Below the pieces are notes generated by a model. That model had not been told where the DNA came from, made no database searches, and saw only the letters and a program-made list of their open reading frames with translations. DNA of 64,000 bases from Haemophilus sp. CCUG 60358 (GTDB lineage: Bacteria > Pseudomonadota > Gammaproteobacteria > Enterobacterales > Pasteurellaceae): assembly GCF_001679485.1 (NCBI RefSeq), contig NZ_LZOZ01000014.1, forward strand, positions 124,001-188,000, in the 5' to 3' direction. Position numbers and translations under genes: made by a program. Numbering within the stretch: position 1 is the first letter of the stretch; each line of letters opens with the position of its first letter. Shown here piece after piece: positions 48,444-57,951 of the stretch.

Positions 48444-49130
48444 ATGACTGCAGAATTGAACTTTTTAGATCTTTTTCTAAAAGCGAGTATCGTTGTTCAA
48501 CTTGTAATTGTGATCTTAATTTCGTTCTCAATTATTTCTTGGGCAATCATCATTCAACGTAGCCGTATTTTGACGAGCGCGTTAAAAGAAGCGAACACTT
48601 TTGAAGATCGTTTCTGGTCTGGTGAAGATTTAAATAAACTTTATGATGGTTTATCTAATCGTCGTGAAGTATTAACAGGTAGCGAACAAATTTTCTTTGT
48701 CGGCTTTAAAGAATTCTCTCGCTTAAAACAAGTGAATGTGAATGCACCAGAAGCAATCATCAAAGGTACGACTCGTGCGATGAACCTTGCGATGAATCGT
48801 GAAGTAGAAGCACTTGAAAGTCGAGTACCTTTCTTAGCAACAGTGGCTTCTGTAAGTCCATATATTGGTTTATTTGGTACCGTTTGGGGGATCATGCACG
48901 CATTTATGGCATTAAGTGGTGCGAAACAAGCAACATTACAAATGGTTGCTCCAGGTATCGCAGAAGCCTTGATCGCAACCGCAATCGGTTTGTTTGCGGC
49001 GATTCCAGCTGTAATGGCGTATAACCGTTTAAGCTTACGTGTAAATGCGATTGAACAAAATTATGGTAACTTCATTGATGAATTCACCACAATTTTACAT
49101 CGTCAAGCTTTTGGTAAAGCGCCCCATTAA
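48444..49130 (+). CDS. tolQ: Tol-Pal system protein TolQ
   Basis: Proton-channel subunit of the Tol motor that pulls the outer membrane in at division. 228 residues, three helices. The MotA/ExbB-type domain shows [25 protein letters not shown] and [25 protein letters not shown], with the conserved Thr/Ala lining. CGGAG precedes the ATG. Confidence 0.97.
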   Translation: MTAELNFLDLFLKASIVVQLVIVILISFSIISWAIIIQRSRILTSALKEANTFEDRFWSGEDLNKLYDGLSNRREVLTGSEQIFFVGFKEFSRLKQVNVNAPEAIIKGTTRAMNLAMNREVEALESRVPFLATVASVSPYIGLFGTVWGIMHAFMALSGAKQATLQMVAPGIAEALIATAIGLFAAIPAVMAYNRLSLRVNAIEQNYGNFIDEFTTILHRQAFGKAPH

Positions 49131-49147
49131 AAATAAATGAAAAATTG

Positions 49148-49180
49148 ACCGCACTTAATAAATAAAACGAAAAGTGCGGT
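49148..49180 (+). repeat. Inverted uptake-signal pair between tolQ and tolR
   Basis: ACCGCACTT (49148-49156) and AAGTGCGGT (49172-49180) can pair around a 15-base loop. There is no T tract, so it is more likely a transcript-shaping hairpin than a terminator. Confidence 0.6.
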
Positions 49181-49208
49181 GGATTTTAGCGAAGTTTTAG
49201 AGGAAATT

Positions 49209-49628
49209 ATGGCTCGTCGTCAGCGTAAAGACATTAAATCTGAAATTAACATCGTGCCATTTCTCGATGTTCTTTTAGTTTTAGTGTTAATTTTTATGGC
49301 AACCGCGCCGATTATCAGTCAGAGCGTTCAAGTGGAACTCCCTGATTCGGTGCAAAGTCAAAATGTATCAAATGAAGATAAAACACCGGTTATTTTAGAA
49401 GTAGCAGGTATTGGGCAGTATTCGATTTCGATTGGTGGTCAACGCCAAGAAGGCCTTAACGAAGAAATGGTAACCCAATTATCAAAACAAGAATTTGATA
49501 AAGACAATAACACAATGTTCTTAGTGGGCGGAGCAAAAGATGTACCTTATGAAGAAGTGATTAAAGCACTGAATTTACTACATCTTGCCGGCATTAAGTC
49601 TGTGGGTTTAATGACCAACCCAATTTAA
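49209..49628 (+). CDS. tolR: Tol-Pal system protein TolR
   Basis: Partner of TolQ; its single helix carries the proton-sensing Asp. The start is the ATG at 49209 because AGAGG lies 6 bases upstream and the length (139) matches H. influenzae TolR; a start at 49179 would begin inside an uptake signal. The key motif is EINIVPFLDVLLVLVLIFMA, with the catalytic Asp in FLDV (about residue 21). Confidence 0.95.
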   Translation: MARRQRKDIKSEINIVPFLDVLLVLVLIFMATAPIISQSVQVELPDSVQSQNVSNEDKTPVILEVAGIGQYSISIGGQRQEGLNEEMVTQLSKQEFDKDNNTMFLVGGAKDVPYEEVIKALNLLHLAGIKSVGLMTNPI

Positions 49629-49646
49629 GAATAAGTAGGTAAAACC

Positions 49647-50900
49647 GTGCAGAATAATCGACGAAAAAAACGTGCAAATGAGTTTGTCATCTCTATTGCG
49701 ATGCACCTTGCATTGTTTGGTTTGTTGATTTGGAGCTCTCTTTATCAAACCGTTGAAATAATGGGTGGTGGAGAAGGTGAAGGTGATGCCATGGGAGCTG
49801 TGATGGTCGATACTGGCAGCGCAGCACAGGAATGGGGACGTATTCAACAGCAGAAAAAAGGTCAAACTGATAAACAGAAGAAACCTGAGCCTGTAGTTGA
49901 AGAGAAAAAACCAGAGCCTGAACCTGAACCAAATCAGCAAGAAATTGCGAAACAAGAAGAGATTAAGCGTCAGCAGGAAATTCAACGTCAAAAAGAACTT
50001 GAAAAACAAAAGCAGCAAGAAATTGAAAAGCAAAAGCAAAAACAGCAACAAGAGCTTGCTCGTCAAGAGGCGTTAGAAAAGCAGAAACAAGCTGAAGAAG
50101 CGAAAGCAAAACAAGCCGCTGAAGCAGCGAAGTTAAAAGCTGATGCGGAAGCGAAACGTTTAGCAGCAGCTGCTAAACAGGCTGAGGAAGAAGCAAAAGC
50201 TAAAGCACAAGCTGAAGCTCAAAAAGCAAAAGAAAAAGCTGAAGCTGATGCAAAAGCGAAGGCTGAGGCAAAAGCGAAAGCCGATGCTGAAGCAAAAGCG
50301 AAGGCCAAGGCAGAAGCAGATGCTAAAGCGAAAGCTGAGGCGGATGCCAAGGCTAAGGCAAAAGCTGAAGCCGATGCAAAAGCGAAAGCCGATGCAGAGG
50401 CGAAAGCGAAGGCTGAAGCAAAAGCTAAAGCGGATGCAGAAGCGAAAGCGAAGGCTGATGCGAAGGCAAAAGCTGACGCAGCAAAACGTAAAGCAGATCA
50501 AGCAGCTTTAGATGATTTCATGAGCGGCGGTGATGTCGGTGGTGGTAGTGCATCTAAAGGTGGTAATGCAAATAAAGGTGGTACACAAGGTAGTGGTGCA
50601 GGACTTGGTGCTGGAGATGGTGGTAAAGTTGGTGACCAATATGCTGGTGTCATTAAACGTGAAATTCAACGCCGTTTCTTAAAAGACCCAAGCTTTGCCG
50701 GTAAAGTTTGTAGTATTAAAATCCAGCTCGGTCGAGATGGTACTATTTTAGGCTACCAACGCGTTTCTGGACCTGATGATATTTGTACTGCAGCATTAAG
50801 TGCGGTAGCTAGAACGAAAAAAGTTCCAGCAGCACCATCTGATGCTATTTATGATAAATATAAAGCGCCGACTATCGATTTTGATATCAATGCTCGATAA
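49647..50900 (+). CDS. tolA: Tol-Pal system protein TolA
   Basis: Periplasm-spanning link between the TolQR motor and Pal/TolB. The start is a GTG at 49647 behind TAGGT. 417 residues: one N-terminal helix (about 12-32), a long charged coiled helix (60-290) made of Gln/Lys then AKAKAEADAK-type repeats, and a C-terminal globular domain with the conserved disulfide (GKVCSIKIQLGRDG ... DDICTAALSAV). The repeat DNA (50220-50480) could vary in copy number. Confidence 0.96.
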   Translation: MQNNRRKKRANEFVISIAMHLALFGLLIWSSLYQTVEIMGGGEGEGDAMGAVMVDTGSAAQEWGRIQQQKKGQTDKQKKPEPVVEEKKPEPEPEPNQQEIAKQEEIKRQQEIQRQKELEKQKQQEIEKQKQKQQQELARQEALEKQKQAEEAKAKQAAEAAKLKADAEAKRLAAAAKQAEEEAKAKAQAEAQKAKEKAEADAKAKAEAKAKADAEAKAKAKAEADAKAKAEADAKAKAKAEADAKAKADAEAKAKAEAKAKADAEAKAKADAKAKADAAKRKADQAALDDFMSGGDVGGGSASKGGNANKGGTQGSGAGLGAGDGGKVGDQYAGVIKREIQRRFLKDPSFAGKVCSIKIQLGRDGTILGYQRVSGPDDICTAALSAVARTKKVPAAPSDAIYDKYKAPTIDFDINAR

Positions 50901-50941
50901 TCGGTTTTAAGAAAGTAACAACGTTAAAATAAGGTGATTAA

Positions 50942-52225
50942 ATGAAATTGATCAAACGTGTTATGGGGCTATTTGTGGTGATGTTTGCATTTGCAAGCAC
51001 AGCAATGGCTGAAGATGAAGTTCGAATTGTGATTGATGAAGGTGTTGATGGCGCTCGTCCTATCGCAGTTGTTCCTTTCGCAGGTTCTGCACCTGAAAAT
51101 ATTGGTCAAATTGTTGCAGATGACTTACGTAATAGTGGTAAATTTAACCCAATTCCAGTAAGCCAAATGCCACAACAACCAACGACTGCAGCAGAAGTGA
51201 AACCGGAAGCTTGGACTGCTTTAGGTATTGATGCTGTTGTAGTAGGTCAAGTGACATCAACTGGTAGCGGTTATAACATTTCTTACCAATTGGTTGATAC
51301 GGTAGGTGCATCAGGTACACCTGGTGCGGTGCTTGCACAAAATAGCTATACAGTGACAAATAAATGGTTACGCTATGGTGCACATACTGTGAGTGATGAA
51401 GTATTTGAAAAATTAACCGGTATTCGTGGTGCTTTCAGAACTCGTATCGCTTATGTGGTGCAAAAAAATGGTGGCTCACAACCTTATGAAGTTCGTGTAG
51501 CAGATTATGATGGTTACAATCAATTCATCGTAAATCGTAGCTCACAACCAATTATGTCTCCAGCATGGTCTCCAGACGGTAAACGTTTAGCTTACGTATC
51601 TTTTGAGAACAAAAAATCTCAACTTGTTGTACAAGACTTAGGTTCAGGTTCTCGTAAAGTGGTCGCCTCTTTCCCAGGACATAACGGTGCGCCAGCATTC
51701 TCTCCAGACGGTTCTAAACTTGCCTTTGCTTCTTCACAAGATGGTTTATTAAACATCTATGTAATGGGCTCAAATGGTGGTACACCGACTCAATTAACTC
51801 GTGGTGCGGGCAATAATACAGAACCATCATGGTCCCCAGATGGTAGCTCAATTCTCTTTACTTCAGATAGAAGTGGTTCACCACAAGTTTATCGCATGAG
51901 CGCAAGCGGTGGTGGTGCGTCACCAGTTGGTGGTCGCGGTAGTGCGCAAATCAGTAGTGATGGTAAAACACTTGTGATGATCAACGGTAATAACAACGTG
52001 GTTAAACAAGATCTCACCAGCGGTAGTTCTGAAGTATTAAGTACATCTTTCTTAGGTGAAAGCCCAAGTATTTCTCCTAATGGTATCATGATCATTTACA
52101 GCTCTACACAAGGGCTAGGAAAGGTGTTACAATTAGTTTCTGCAGATGGTCGCTTTAAAGCGAGTCTTCCAGGAAGTAATGGCCAAGTGAAATTTCCAGC
52201 TTGGTCTCCATACTTGACTAAATAA
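50942..52225 (+). CDS. tolB: Tol-Pal system protein TolB
   Basis: Periplasmic beta-propeller that binds Pal and TolA. 427 residues with a signal peptide ([23 protein letters not shown]). The N-terminal domain ([17 protein letters not shown]) is followed by five or six WD-like PD40 repeats ([48 protein letters not shown]). 23 bases before pal. Confidence 0.97.
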   Translation: MKLIKRVMGLFVVMFAFASTAMAEDEVRIVIDEGVDGARPIAVVPFAGSAPENIGQIVADDLRNSGKFNPIPVSQMPQQPTTAAEVKPEAWTALGIDAVVVGQVTSTGSGYNISYQLVDTVGASGTPGAVLAQNSYTVTNKWLRYGAHTVSDEVFEKLTGIRGAFRTRIAYVVQKNGGSQPYEVRVADYDGYNQFIVNRSSQPIMSPAWSPDGKRLAYVSFENKKSQLVVQDLGSGSRKVVASFPGHNGAPAFSPDGSKLAFASSQDGLLNIYVMGSNGGTPTQLTRGAGNNTEPSWSPDGSSILFTSDRSGSPQVYRMSASGGGASPVGGRGSAQISSDGKTLVMINGNNNVVKQDLTSGSSEVLSTSFLGESPSISPNGIMIIYSSTQGLGKVLQLVSADGRFKASLPGSNGQVKFPAWSPYLTK

Positions 52226-52248
52226 AAAACTCATTGAGGAGAAATCTA

Positions 52249-52716
52249 ATGAACAAATTTGTTAAATCATTATTAGTTGCTGGTTCAGTAGCTGCATTAG
52301 CAGCATGTAGCTCATCAAACAACGATGCAGCAGGCAACGGTGCTAACAACGGTCAAACTTTCGGTGGTTACTCTGTTGAAGATCTTCAACAACGTTACAA
52401 CACCGTTTACTTCGGTTTCGACAAATTCAACATCGAAGGTGAATACGTTCAAATCTTAGATGCTCACGCTGCATACTTAAATGCAACTCCAGCTTCTAAA
52501 GTTATTGTTGAAGGTAACACTGACGAACGTGGTACTCCAGAGTACAACATCGCTTTAGGTCAACGTCGTGCTGATGCAGTTAAAGGTTTCTTAGCTGGTA
52601 AAGGTGTTGACGCTGGTAAAGTATCAACTGTTTCTTACGGTGAAGAAAAACCTGCAGTGTTAGGTCACGATGAAGCAGCATACTCTAAAAACCGTCGTGC
52701 AGTGTTAGCATACTAA
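52249..52716 (+). CDS. pal: Peptidoglycan-associated lipoprotein Pal (P6)
   Basis: Outer-membrane lipoprotein that binds peptidoglycan; the P6 antigen of Haemophilus. The start is the ATG at 52249 behind GAGGAG; 155 residues. The lipobox LAAC puts the lipidated Cys at 20. The OmpA-like domain shows [19 protein letters not shown] and [22 protein letters not shown], with the diaminopimelate-binding Asp and Arg. Last gene of the tol operon. Confidence 0.98.
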   Translation: MNKFVKSLLVAGSVAALAACSSSNNDAAGNGANNGQTFGGYSVEDLQQRYNTVYFGFDKFNIEGEYVQILDAHAAYLNATPASKVIVEGNTDERGTPEYNIALGQRRADAVKGFLAGKGVDAGKVSTVSYGEEKPAVLGHDEAAYSKNRRAVLAY

Positions 52717-52740
52717 TTTTAGAGAATTTTGATTCTTAGA

Positions 52741-52772
52741 AAAAGGGAGAGTAGAAATACTCTCCTTTTTTA
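52741..52772 (+). terminator. Terminator after pal
   Basis: AAAAGGGAGAGTA, loop GAAA, TACTCTCCTTTTT: a 13-bp stem (one G-U) with T tract. Confidence 0.9.
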
Positions 52773-52840
52773 TTTGTTCTAAGATCTTGTCAGAAATTGA
52801 CGAGTATTCACGCAATTAACACAATTTCTTCAGATTTTTC

Positions 52841-52868
52841 TTGCGTCAGAAAATAAAATCGGTAATAT
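52841..52868 (+). promoter_or_regulatory. Probable promoter of the tRNA-Lys cluster
   Basis: TTGCGT (52841-52846), 16-base spacer, TAATAT (52863-52868), 23 bases before the first tRNA. Confidence 0.55.
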
Positions 52869-52891
52869 ACGCACCTGTTACGAAATGATGT

Positions 52892-52967
52892 GGGTCGTTA
52901 GCTCAGTCGGTAGAGCAGCGGACTTTTAATCCGTTGGTCGAAGGTTCGAATCCTTCACGACCCACCA
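52892..52967 (+). tRNA. lysT: tRNA-Lys (UUU), copy 1
   Basis: 76 bases with encoded CCA. Acceptor GGGTCGT pairs with ACGACCC; the anticodon loop is CTTTTAA, anticodon TTT. D arm TAGCTCAGTCGGTAGAGCA, T loop GTTCGAATC. Identical to the copy at 52993. Confidence 0.97.
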
Positions 52968-52992
52968 CTTTTATTTCGAAGAATTCCCAAAT

Positions 52993-53068
52993 GGGTCGTT
53001 AGCTCAGTCGGTAGAGCAGCGGACTTTTAATCCGTTGGTCGAAGGTTCGAATCCTTCACGACCCACCA
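52993..53068 (+). tRNA. lysT: tRNA-Lys (UUU), copy 2
   Basis: All 76 bases are identical to the first copy, 25 bases downstream of it. The spacers differ, so only the tRNA itself is duplicated. Same transcript likely. Confidence 0.97.
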
Positions 53069-53097
53069 TCTATTTAAAGATCATTATTTAACCGGTT

Positions 53098-53173
53098 GGG
53101 TTGTTAGCTCAGTTGGTAGAGCAGCGGACTCTTAATCCGTTGGTCGAGAGTTCGAGCCTCTCACAGCCCACCA
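53098..53173 (+). tRNA. tRNA-Lys (CUU)
   Basis: 76 bases with CCA. Acceptor GGGTTGT pairs with ACAGCCC (one G-T). Anticodon loop CTCTTAA, anticodon CTT. Closely related in sequence to the two UUU copies, differing mainly in acceptor, anticodon and T stem, so it may derive from them by duplication. Confidence 0.95.
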
Positions 53174-53295
53174 GTCAACATCTTATTTCTCCTGTTTGTT
53201 AAAAAATTTACAAAAAATTAAAATATTTTCAAAATTCTTGACTATATTTAGCGGTTATTATGGTAGAATATCCACAAAGTTAAGTCGGGCATAAA

Positions 53296-54015
53296 ATGTT
53301 ACAAAATATTCGAATTGTTTTGGTTGAAACATCACATAGCGGGAACATCGGTTCAGCGGCGCGTGCGATGAAAACAATGGGATTATCCAATCTTTATTTG
53401 GTCTCACCAAAATCAGTGGATGAGCAATCTATTGCATTAGCAGCAGGCGCTGATGATATCGTGCGTAATGCCCACATTGCTGATACTTTTGAACAAGCAA
53501 TAGAAGATTGCTCATTAGTGATTGGTACGAGTGCAAGATTACGTCATTTACAGAGTACGCTGATTGAGCCAAGAGAGTGTGCAGAGAAAGCCAGTGCACA
53601 TCAAGGGCAAGTAGCGATCGTGTTCGGTCGTGAGCGTGTTGGGCTCACAAATGAAGAATTACTTAAATGTCATTATCATTTAAATATCCCTGCCAATCCC
53701 GAATATTCTTCGCTCAATTTAGCGATGGCAGTACAGTTGGTAAGTTATGAAATGCGAATGGCATTTTTAACAAAAAATAAAACGGAAAGTACACTTTCAA
53801 CGATAGAAGATATCTATCCAACAGCACAAGAAATGGAATATTTTTTTGCTCACATGGAACAAATTTATAAGACTCTTGGTTTTATTCAAAATCAAGGGGT
53901 TATGCAAAAATTAAGACGGCTTTATAACCGTTCTTCTTTGGAAAAAAATGAATTAAATATTTTGCGTGGAATGTTAAGTGCGGTTGAAAAACGCCTTGAT
54001 CTGCAAAAAGAGTAA
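53296..54015 (+). CDS. trmJ: tRNA (cytidine/uridine-2'-O-)-methyltransferase TrmJ
   Basis: SPOUT-class enzyme that methylates the 2'-OH of position 32 in several tRNAs. 239 residues. The knot-fold motifs are IRIVLVETSHSGNIGSAARAMKTMGL, VAIVFGRERVGLTNEEL and IPANPEYSSLNLAMAVQLVSYE. Its stop codon overlaps the IscR box of the next gene; trmJ directly upstream of iscR is a conserved order. Confidence 0.95.
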   Translation: MLQNIRIVLVETSHSGNIGSAARAMKTMGLSNLYLVSPKSVDEQSIALAAGADDIVRNAHIADTFEQAIEDCSLVIGTSARLRHLQSTLIEPRECAEKASAHQGQVAIVFGRERVGLTNEELLKCHYHLNIPANPEYSSLNLAMAVQLVSYEMRMAFLTKNKTESTLSTIEDIYPTAQEMEYFFAHMEQIYKTLGFIQNQGVMQKLRRLYNRSSLEKNELNILRGMLSAVEKRLDLQKE

Positions 54016-54038
54016 AATTGACTATCATAGTCAGATAT
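54014..54038. promoter_or_regulatory. IscR type 1 site at the iscR promoter
   Basis: Matches the type 1 IscR consensus at 21 of 25 positions by my alignment, with the GACT and AGTC core halves intact. A -35 TTGACT (54018-54023) and -10 TAAACT (54040-54045) with 16-base spacer overlap it, so bound [2Fe-2S]-IscR would block RNA polymerase. Confidence 0.8.
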
Positions 54039-54074
54039 GTAAACTATCTAAATGATGATTAATAGGGATGCTTT

Positions 54075-54530
54075 ATGAAGCTTACATCTAAAGGTCGATA
54101 TGCGGTTACCGCAATTCTAGATATCGCATTACATGCTGGAACAGCTCCAGTTTGTTTGGCAGATATTTCAGAACGCCAAAGTATTTCACTTTCGTATCTT
54201 GAGCAATTATTCGCAAAATTGCGCCGAGGTGGATTAGTAAAAAGTGTTCGCGGTCCAGGTGGTGGTTATCGTTTAGCATTGCCAGCGGATCAAATTTCTA
54301 TCGGTATGGTGATCTCTGCCGTTAATGAGAACATTAATGTCACAAGATGTCTTGGCAAAGGAAATTGCAAAGGTGGCGTTGAATGTTTAACTCATTCTTT
54401 ATGGCAAGATTTAAGTGATCGAATTTCTGATTTTTTAGATGAGATTACATTAGCTGAGTTGGTAGAGAAAAAATCAGGGAAGCACAAAGTTCATAAAGAT
54501 TTTGATGAGTTGATTGTTGTTAACCAGTAA
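54075..54530 (+). CDS. iscR: Iron-sulfur cluster regulator IscR
   Basis: Rrf2-family repressor that senses [2Fe-2S] status. 151 residues. Opening [21 protein letters not shown]; helix-turn-helix [29 protein letters not shown]; cluster ligands [16 protein letters not shown] provide three Cys and the fourth ligand His. First gene of the isc operon and autoregulated through the box upstream. Confidence 0.98.
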   Translation: MKLTSKGRYAVTAILDIALHAGTAPVCLADISERQSISLSYLEQLFAKLRRGGLVKSVRGPGGGYRLALPADQISIGMVISAVNENINVTRCLGKGNCKGGVECLTHSLWQDLSDRISDFLDEITLAELVEKKSGKHKVHKDFDELIVVNQ

Positions 54531-54592
54531 TAGGAAAGTAGATTAAAGTGCGGTCAAATTGATAGCATTTTTTGTAGTTTTTAGGAGTGAAA

Positions 54593-55807
54593 ATGAAATT
54601 ACCAATTTATTTAGATTATGCAGCAACATGTCCAGTGGATGAACGTGTGGCTAAAAAAATGATGGAATATTTAACCATTGATGGTGTATTCGGTAATCCA
54701 GCATCTCGTTCACATAAATTTGGCTGGCAAGCTGAAGAAGCTGTTGATATTGCACGTAATCAAATTGCGGATTTGATTGGCGCAGACTCACGTGAGATCG
54801 TGTTTACTTCTGGCGCAACAGAAGCAGATAACCTTGCAATTAAAGGTGCAGCGCACTTTTATCAAACAAAAGGTAAGCACATTATTACTTGCAAAACTGA
54901 ACACAAAGCCGTATTGGATACTTGCCGTCAGTTAGAGCGTGAAGGCTTTGAAGTCACTTATTTAGATCCTGAAGAAGATGGTTTAATCGATCTTGAGAAA
55001 TTTAAAGCGGCATTGCGTCCAGACACAATTGTTGTGTCAATTATGCATGTGAATAATGAGATTGGCGTGATTCAAGATATTAAAGCAATTGGTGAGCTTT
55101 GCCGTGCAAATAAAACCATTTTCCACGTAGATGCAACACAAAGTGTCGGTAAAGTCGAAATCAATCTCGCGGAATTACAGGTTGATTTAATGTCAATGTC
55201 TAGCCACAAATTATACGGACCAAAAGGGATTGGCGCATTATATGTTTGTCGTAAACCGCGTGTTCGTTTAGAAGCGATTATCCATGGTGGTGGTCACGAG
55301 CGTGGTATGCGTTCAGGAACATTACCGGTACACCAAATCGTTGGTATGGGTGAAGCTTATCGTATTGCAAAAGAAGAAATGGATACTGAAATGCCACGTA
55401 TCCGAGCATTGCGTGATCGTTTATACAATGGTCTTAAAGACATTGAAGAAACCTATGTAAATGGATCAATGGAACACCGCGTAGCAAATAATTTAAACAT
55501 CAGCTTTAACTATGTTGAAGGTGAGTCGTTAATGATGGCATTACGTGATATCGCAGTATCTTCTGGTTCCGCGTGTACGTCTGCAAGTTTAGAGCCATCT
55601 TATGTATTACGTGCATTAGGTCGTAATGATGAATTAGCACATAGCTCAATTCGTTTCACGCTTGGTCGTTGGACCACTGAAGAAGAAATTGATTACACCA
55701 TTAATTTAATGCATGGTGCAGTAGCGAAACTTCGTGAATTATCGCCACTTTGGGATATGTTCAAAGAAGGCATTGATTTAAACACTATTGAGTGGGCAGC
55801 CCACTAA
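54593..55807 (+). CDS. iscS: Cysteine desulfurase IscS
   Basis: PLP enzyme that supplies sulfur for clusters, tRNA thiolation and cofactors. The start is the ATG at 54593 behind AGGAG; 404 residues. The PLP Lys lies in [13 protein letters not shown]; the mobile active-site Cys loop is [33 protein letters not shown] opens the protein. An uptake signal lies in the iscR-iscS gap. Confidence 0.98.
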   Translation: MKLPIYLDYAATCPVDERVAKKMMEYLTIDGVFGNPASRSHKFGWQAEEAVDIARNQIADLIGADSREIVFTSGATEADNLAIKGAAHFYQTKGKHIITCKTEHKAVLDTCRQLEREGFEVTYLDPEEDGLIDLEKFKAALRPDTIVVSIMHVNNEIGVIQDIKAIGELCRANKTIFHVDATQSVGKVEINLAELQVDLMSMSSHKLYGPKGIGALYVCRKPRVRLEAIIHGGGHERGMRSGTLPVHQIVGMGEAYRIAKEEMDTEMPRIRALRDRLYNGLKDIEETYVNGSMEHRVANNLNISFNYVEGESLMMALRDIAVSSGSACTSASLEPSYVLRALGRNDELAHSSIRFTLGRWTTEEEIDYTINLMHGAVAKLRELSPLWDMFKEGIDLNTIEWAAH

Positions 55808-55861
55808 TTTTCAAGGCGGCTTGACCGCCTGATAGCAACTTATTTAGGAAAGGAAAATAAT

Positions 55862-56245
55862 ATGGCATACAGCGAAAAAGTTATCGATCATTACGAAAAT
55901 CCACGCAATGTTGGTTCAATGGACAAAAAAGATAATTCTGTGGGAACCGGAATGGTGGGTGCGCCAGCTTGCGGTGATGTTATGCAGTTACAAATTAAAG
56001 TAAATGATAGTGGCATTATTGAAGATGCAAAATTCAAAACTTATGGTTGTGGTTCTGCGATCGCTTCTAGCTCTTTAATTACCGAATGGGTAAAAGGCAA
56101 ATCTTTAGATGAAGCGGGTGCAATTAAAAACAGCCAAATTGCGGAAGAACTTGAATTACCGCCAGTAAAAGTACACTGTTCAATCTTAGCAGAAGACGCA
56201 ATTAAAGCCGCTATTGCTGACTACAAAAATAAACAAGGTAAGTAA
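55862..56245 (+). CDS. iscU: Iron-sulfur scaffold protein IscU
   Basis: Scaffold on which clusters are built. 127 residues. The three ligand Cys are in [19 protein letters not shown] and KVHCSILAE; the HscA-binding LPPVK motif is present next to the last. AGGAAAGG precedes the ATG. Confidence 0.98.
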   Translation: MAYSEKVIDHYENPRNVGSMDKKDNSVGTGMVGAPACGDVMQLQIKVNDSGIIEDAKFKTYGCGSAIASSSLITEWVKGKSLDEAGAIKNSQIAEELELPPVKVHCSILAEDAIKAAIADYKNKQGK

Positions 56246-56247
56246 TC

Positions 56248-56275
56248 AAAGTGCGGTTGAAAATGACCGCACTTT
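56248..56275 (+). terminator. Uptake-signal-pair hairpin between iscU and iscA
   Basis: AAAGTGCGGT, 8-base loop, ACCGCACTTT. It starts 2 bases after the iscU stop and lacks a full T run, so partial termination or message processing inside the operon is likelier than a full stop. Confidence 0.5.
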
Positions 56276-56295
56276 ATCAATTTAAGGATCAGAAT

Positions 56296-56619
56296 ATGTC
56301 TATAACACTCACTGAAAAAGCGGCACAACGAGTTCGTACTTTTCTTGAAAATCGTGGAAAAGGCATCGGTTTACGCTTAGGTGTGAAAACATCAGGTTGT
56401 TCGGGTTTAGGCTATGTGCTTGAATTCGTTGATGTGCTCAATGATGACGATCTTGTTTTTGAGCAGCATGGCGTGAAAGTGGTAGTTGATCCAAAAAGCT
56501 TGGTTTATTTAGATGGCATCGAGCTAGATTATGTCAAAGAAGGCTTGAACGAAGGCTTTAAATATAACAATCCAAATGTGAAAGAATCATGTGGATGTGG
56601 TGAAAGTTTCCATGTTTAA
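56296..56619 (+). CDS. iscA: Iron-sulfur assembly protein IscA
   Basis: A-type carrier of iron or clusters. The start is the ATG at 56296 ([13 protein letters not shown]) behind AAGGA; longer frames would read through the hairpin. 107 residues. The ligand Cys are in [11 protein letters not shown] and the C-terminal [11 protein letters not shown]. Confidence 0.97.
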   Translation: MSITLTEKAAQRVRTFLENRGKGIGLRLGVKTSGCSGLGYVLEFVDVLNDDDLVFEQHGVKVVVDPKSLVYLDGIELDYVKEGLNEGFKYNNPNVKESCGCGESFHV

Positions 56620-56628
56620 GGAATAAAG

Positions 56629-57150
56629 ATGACAAATCCTTTTGCTATTTTTGATTTGCCCGTTGCTTTCAATGTTGATCAAGCGCTTTTGTCTGAACGC
56701 TATTTAGTACTTCAAAAGAGTTTGCATCCAGATAATTTTGTTACGGCAGATGCGCAAGAACAACGCATTGCAATGCAAAAATCCACAGAAGTTAATGATG
56801 CATTAAAAACCTTGAAAGACCCGATTTTACGCGCAGAAGCGATTATTTCGTTAAATACAGGTAAAACACAGGATTTAGAGCAAAAAAGTACGCAAGATGT
56901 CACATTTTTAATGCAGCAATTAGAATGGCGAGAAGAGCTAGAAAATATTGAGCAAAGCCAGGATGAAAATGCACTAGAATCTTTTGCAAAACGAGTCAAA
57001 AAAGAAACAAAAGAAATGTTGACCGCACTTGAAGCACAGCTTAATGAGCAACAATGGTCACCTGCTGAACAGTTCTGCGATAAATTACGTTTTCTAAAAA
57101 AATTGGCGGATGAAATTAGCCAAGTAGAAGAACGTCTATTTGAATTATAA
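56629..57150 (+). CDS. hscB: Co-chaperone HscB
   Basis: J-domain protein that brings IscU to HscA. 173 residues. The J domain spans about 1-75, with the HPD motif in LHPDNFVTADAQ; the C-terminal three-helix IscU-binding domain follows. Nine bases after iscA. A hairpin follows before the next gene. Confidence 0.96.
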   Translation: MTNPFAIFDLPVAFNVDQALLSERYLVLQKSLHPDNFVTADAQEQRIAMQKSTEVNDALKTLKDPILRAEAIISLNTGKTQDLEQKSTQDVTFLMQQLEWREELENIEQSQDENALESFAKRVKKETKEMLTALEAQLNEQQWSPAEQFCDKLRFLKKLADEISQVEERLFEL

Positions 57151-57155
57151 TCTTG

Positions 57156-57178
57156 AGGGCGTTTAATACGCCCTTTTC
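57156..57178 (+). terminator. Hairpin after hscB
   Basis: AGGGCGT, loop TTAAT, ACGCCCT, then TTTT. Its core resembles the terminators at 35010 and 37754. Within the isc operon it would lower expression of the genes behind it. Confidence 0.65.
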
Positions 57179-57224
57179 GCTATTGATAAATGGGCAGCTG
57201 CCCTCATACTAATGAAATCCGATT

Positions 57225-57911
57225 ATGCAAACTTTAGAACAACTGACTGATGCCTCAAAATCTGCGTGGGGAGCAATTTCTCAATGGATTGAGCGTGCTC
57301 GTAATCATTGTGAAGTAATTAAAAAAGATCAATCCAGTGCAGAACGTGAACTTTTCACCATGCAAATGCCCACTTCTTCTCCAATGGGCGCGGTCATTTA
57401 TGAAACTGGTGGCATTTTAATCCATCATGGTTGGTTGCGTATATTGGGGTCAGGCAGTTTTAAATTACCACGTGGATTAATGGACTGGAATTTCAGCAAA
57501 TCCTTTAATCAATCAGGTGATAAACCAAAATATTTGCTCGTTGCAGATGATGTCATTGGCGGTTATTTTGCCTTAAATGGTGGTTCTTTAGGGGATAATC
57601 TTGGCAAGATTTACTATTTTTCACCAAAAGACTTAACTTGGCATGATTTAAATTTTACCTATACGGATTTCTTAGCTTGGGCATTAAATGGTGACATTGA
57701 AGCATTTTACCAAAATCTGTTTTGGCAAAATTGGCAAGAAGATGTAAAACAACTCGATGGTAATCACATGATTGTTTTTACACCAGAGCTTTCAGAAGAT
57801 AAGACGACTGATATTAATCAGCGTGAACGACGCGAAGTCAACATTGAAACCCATTACAACGCAAGTTTCACCGAACAAGATAAATTTGCACAAGCTTATT
57901 CTGTCGCATAA
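57225..57911 (+). CDS. DUF2625 family protein in the isc operon
   Basis: 228 residues, soluble, function unknown. The family-like core is MGAVIYETGGILIHHGWLRILGSGS, then LLVADDVIGGYFALNGGSLGDNLGKIYYF and a SUKH-like TDFLAWALNGDIEAFYQNLFW. It lies between hscB and hscA, a position also seen, as I recall, in H. influenzae. The DUF2625 pattern (GYFALNGG, YFAPD-like) resembles SMI1/KNR4-type folds, but no role in cluster assembly can be concluded from position alone. Confidence 0.75.
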   Translation: MQTLEQLTDASKSAWGAISQWIERARNHCEVIKKDQSSAERELFTMQMPTSSPMGAVIYETGGILIHHGWLRILGSGSFKLPRGLMDWNFSKSFNQSGDKPKYLLVADDVIGGYFALNGGSLGDNLGKIYYFSPKDLTWHDLNFTYTDFLAWALNGDIEAFYQNLFWQNWQEDVKQLDGNHMIVFTPELSEDKTTDINQRERREVNIETHYNASFTEQDKFAQAYSVA

Positions 57912-57951
57912 TGAGCCCTTAACGAATTAATTATTAGAGATAAAAAGAGAT

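Noticed and set aside
50220..50480. Short regular repeats that could be taken for a CRISPR-like array
   Set aside because: They are codon repeats of the TolA helix (AKAKAEADAK type) inside an open frame, without unique spacers.
52892..53068. Two identical 76-base units as possible attachment sites of an integrated element
   Set aside because: They are tandem tRNA-Lys genes; no integrase or foreign genes lie between or beside them.
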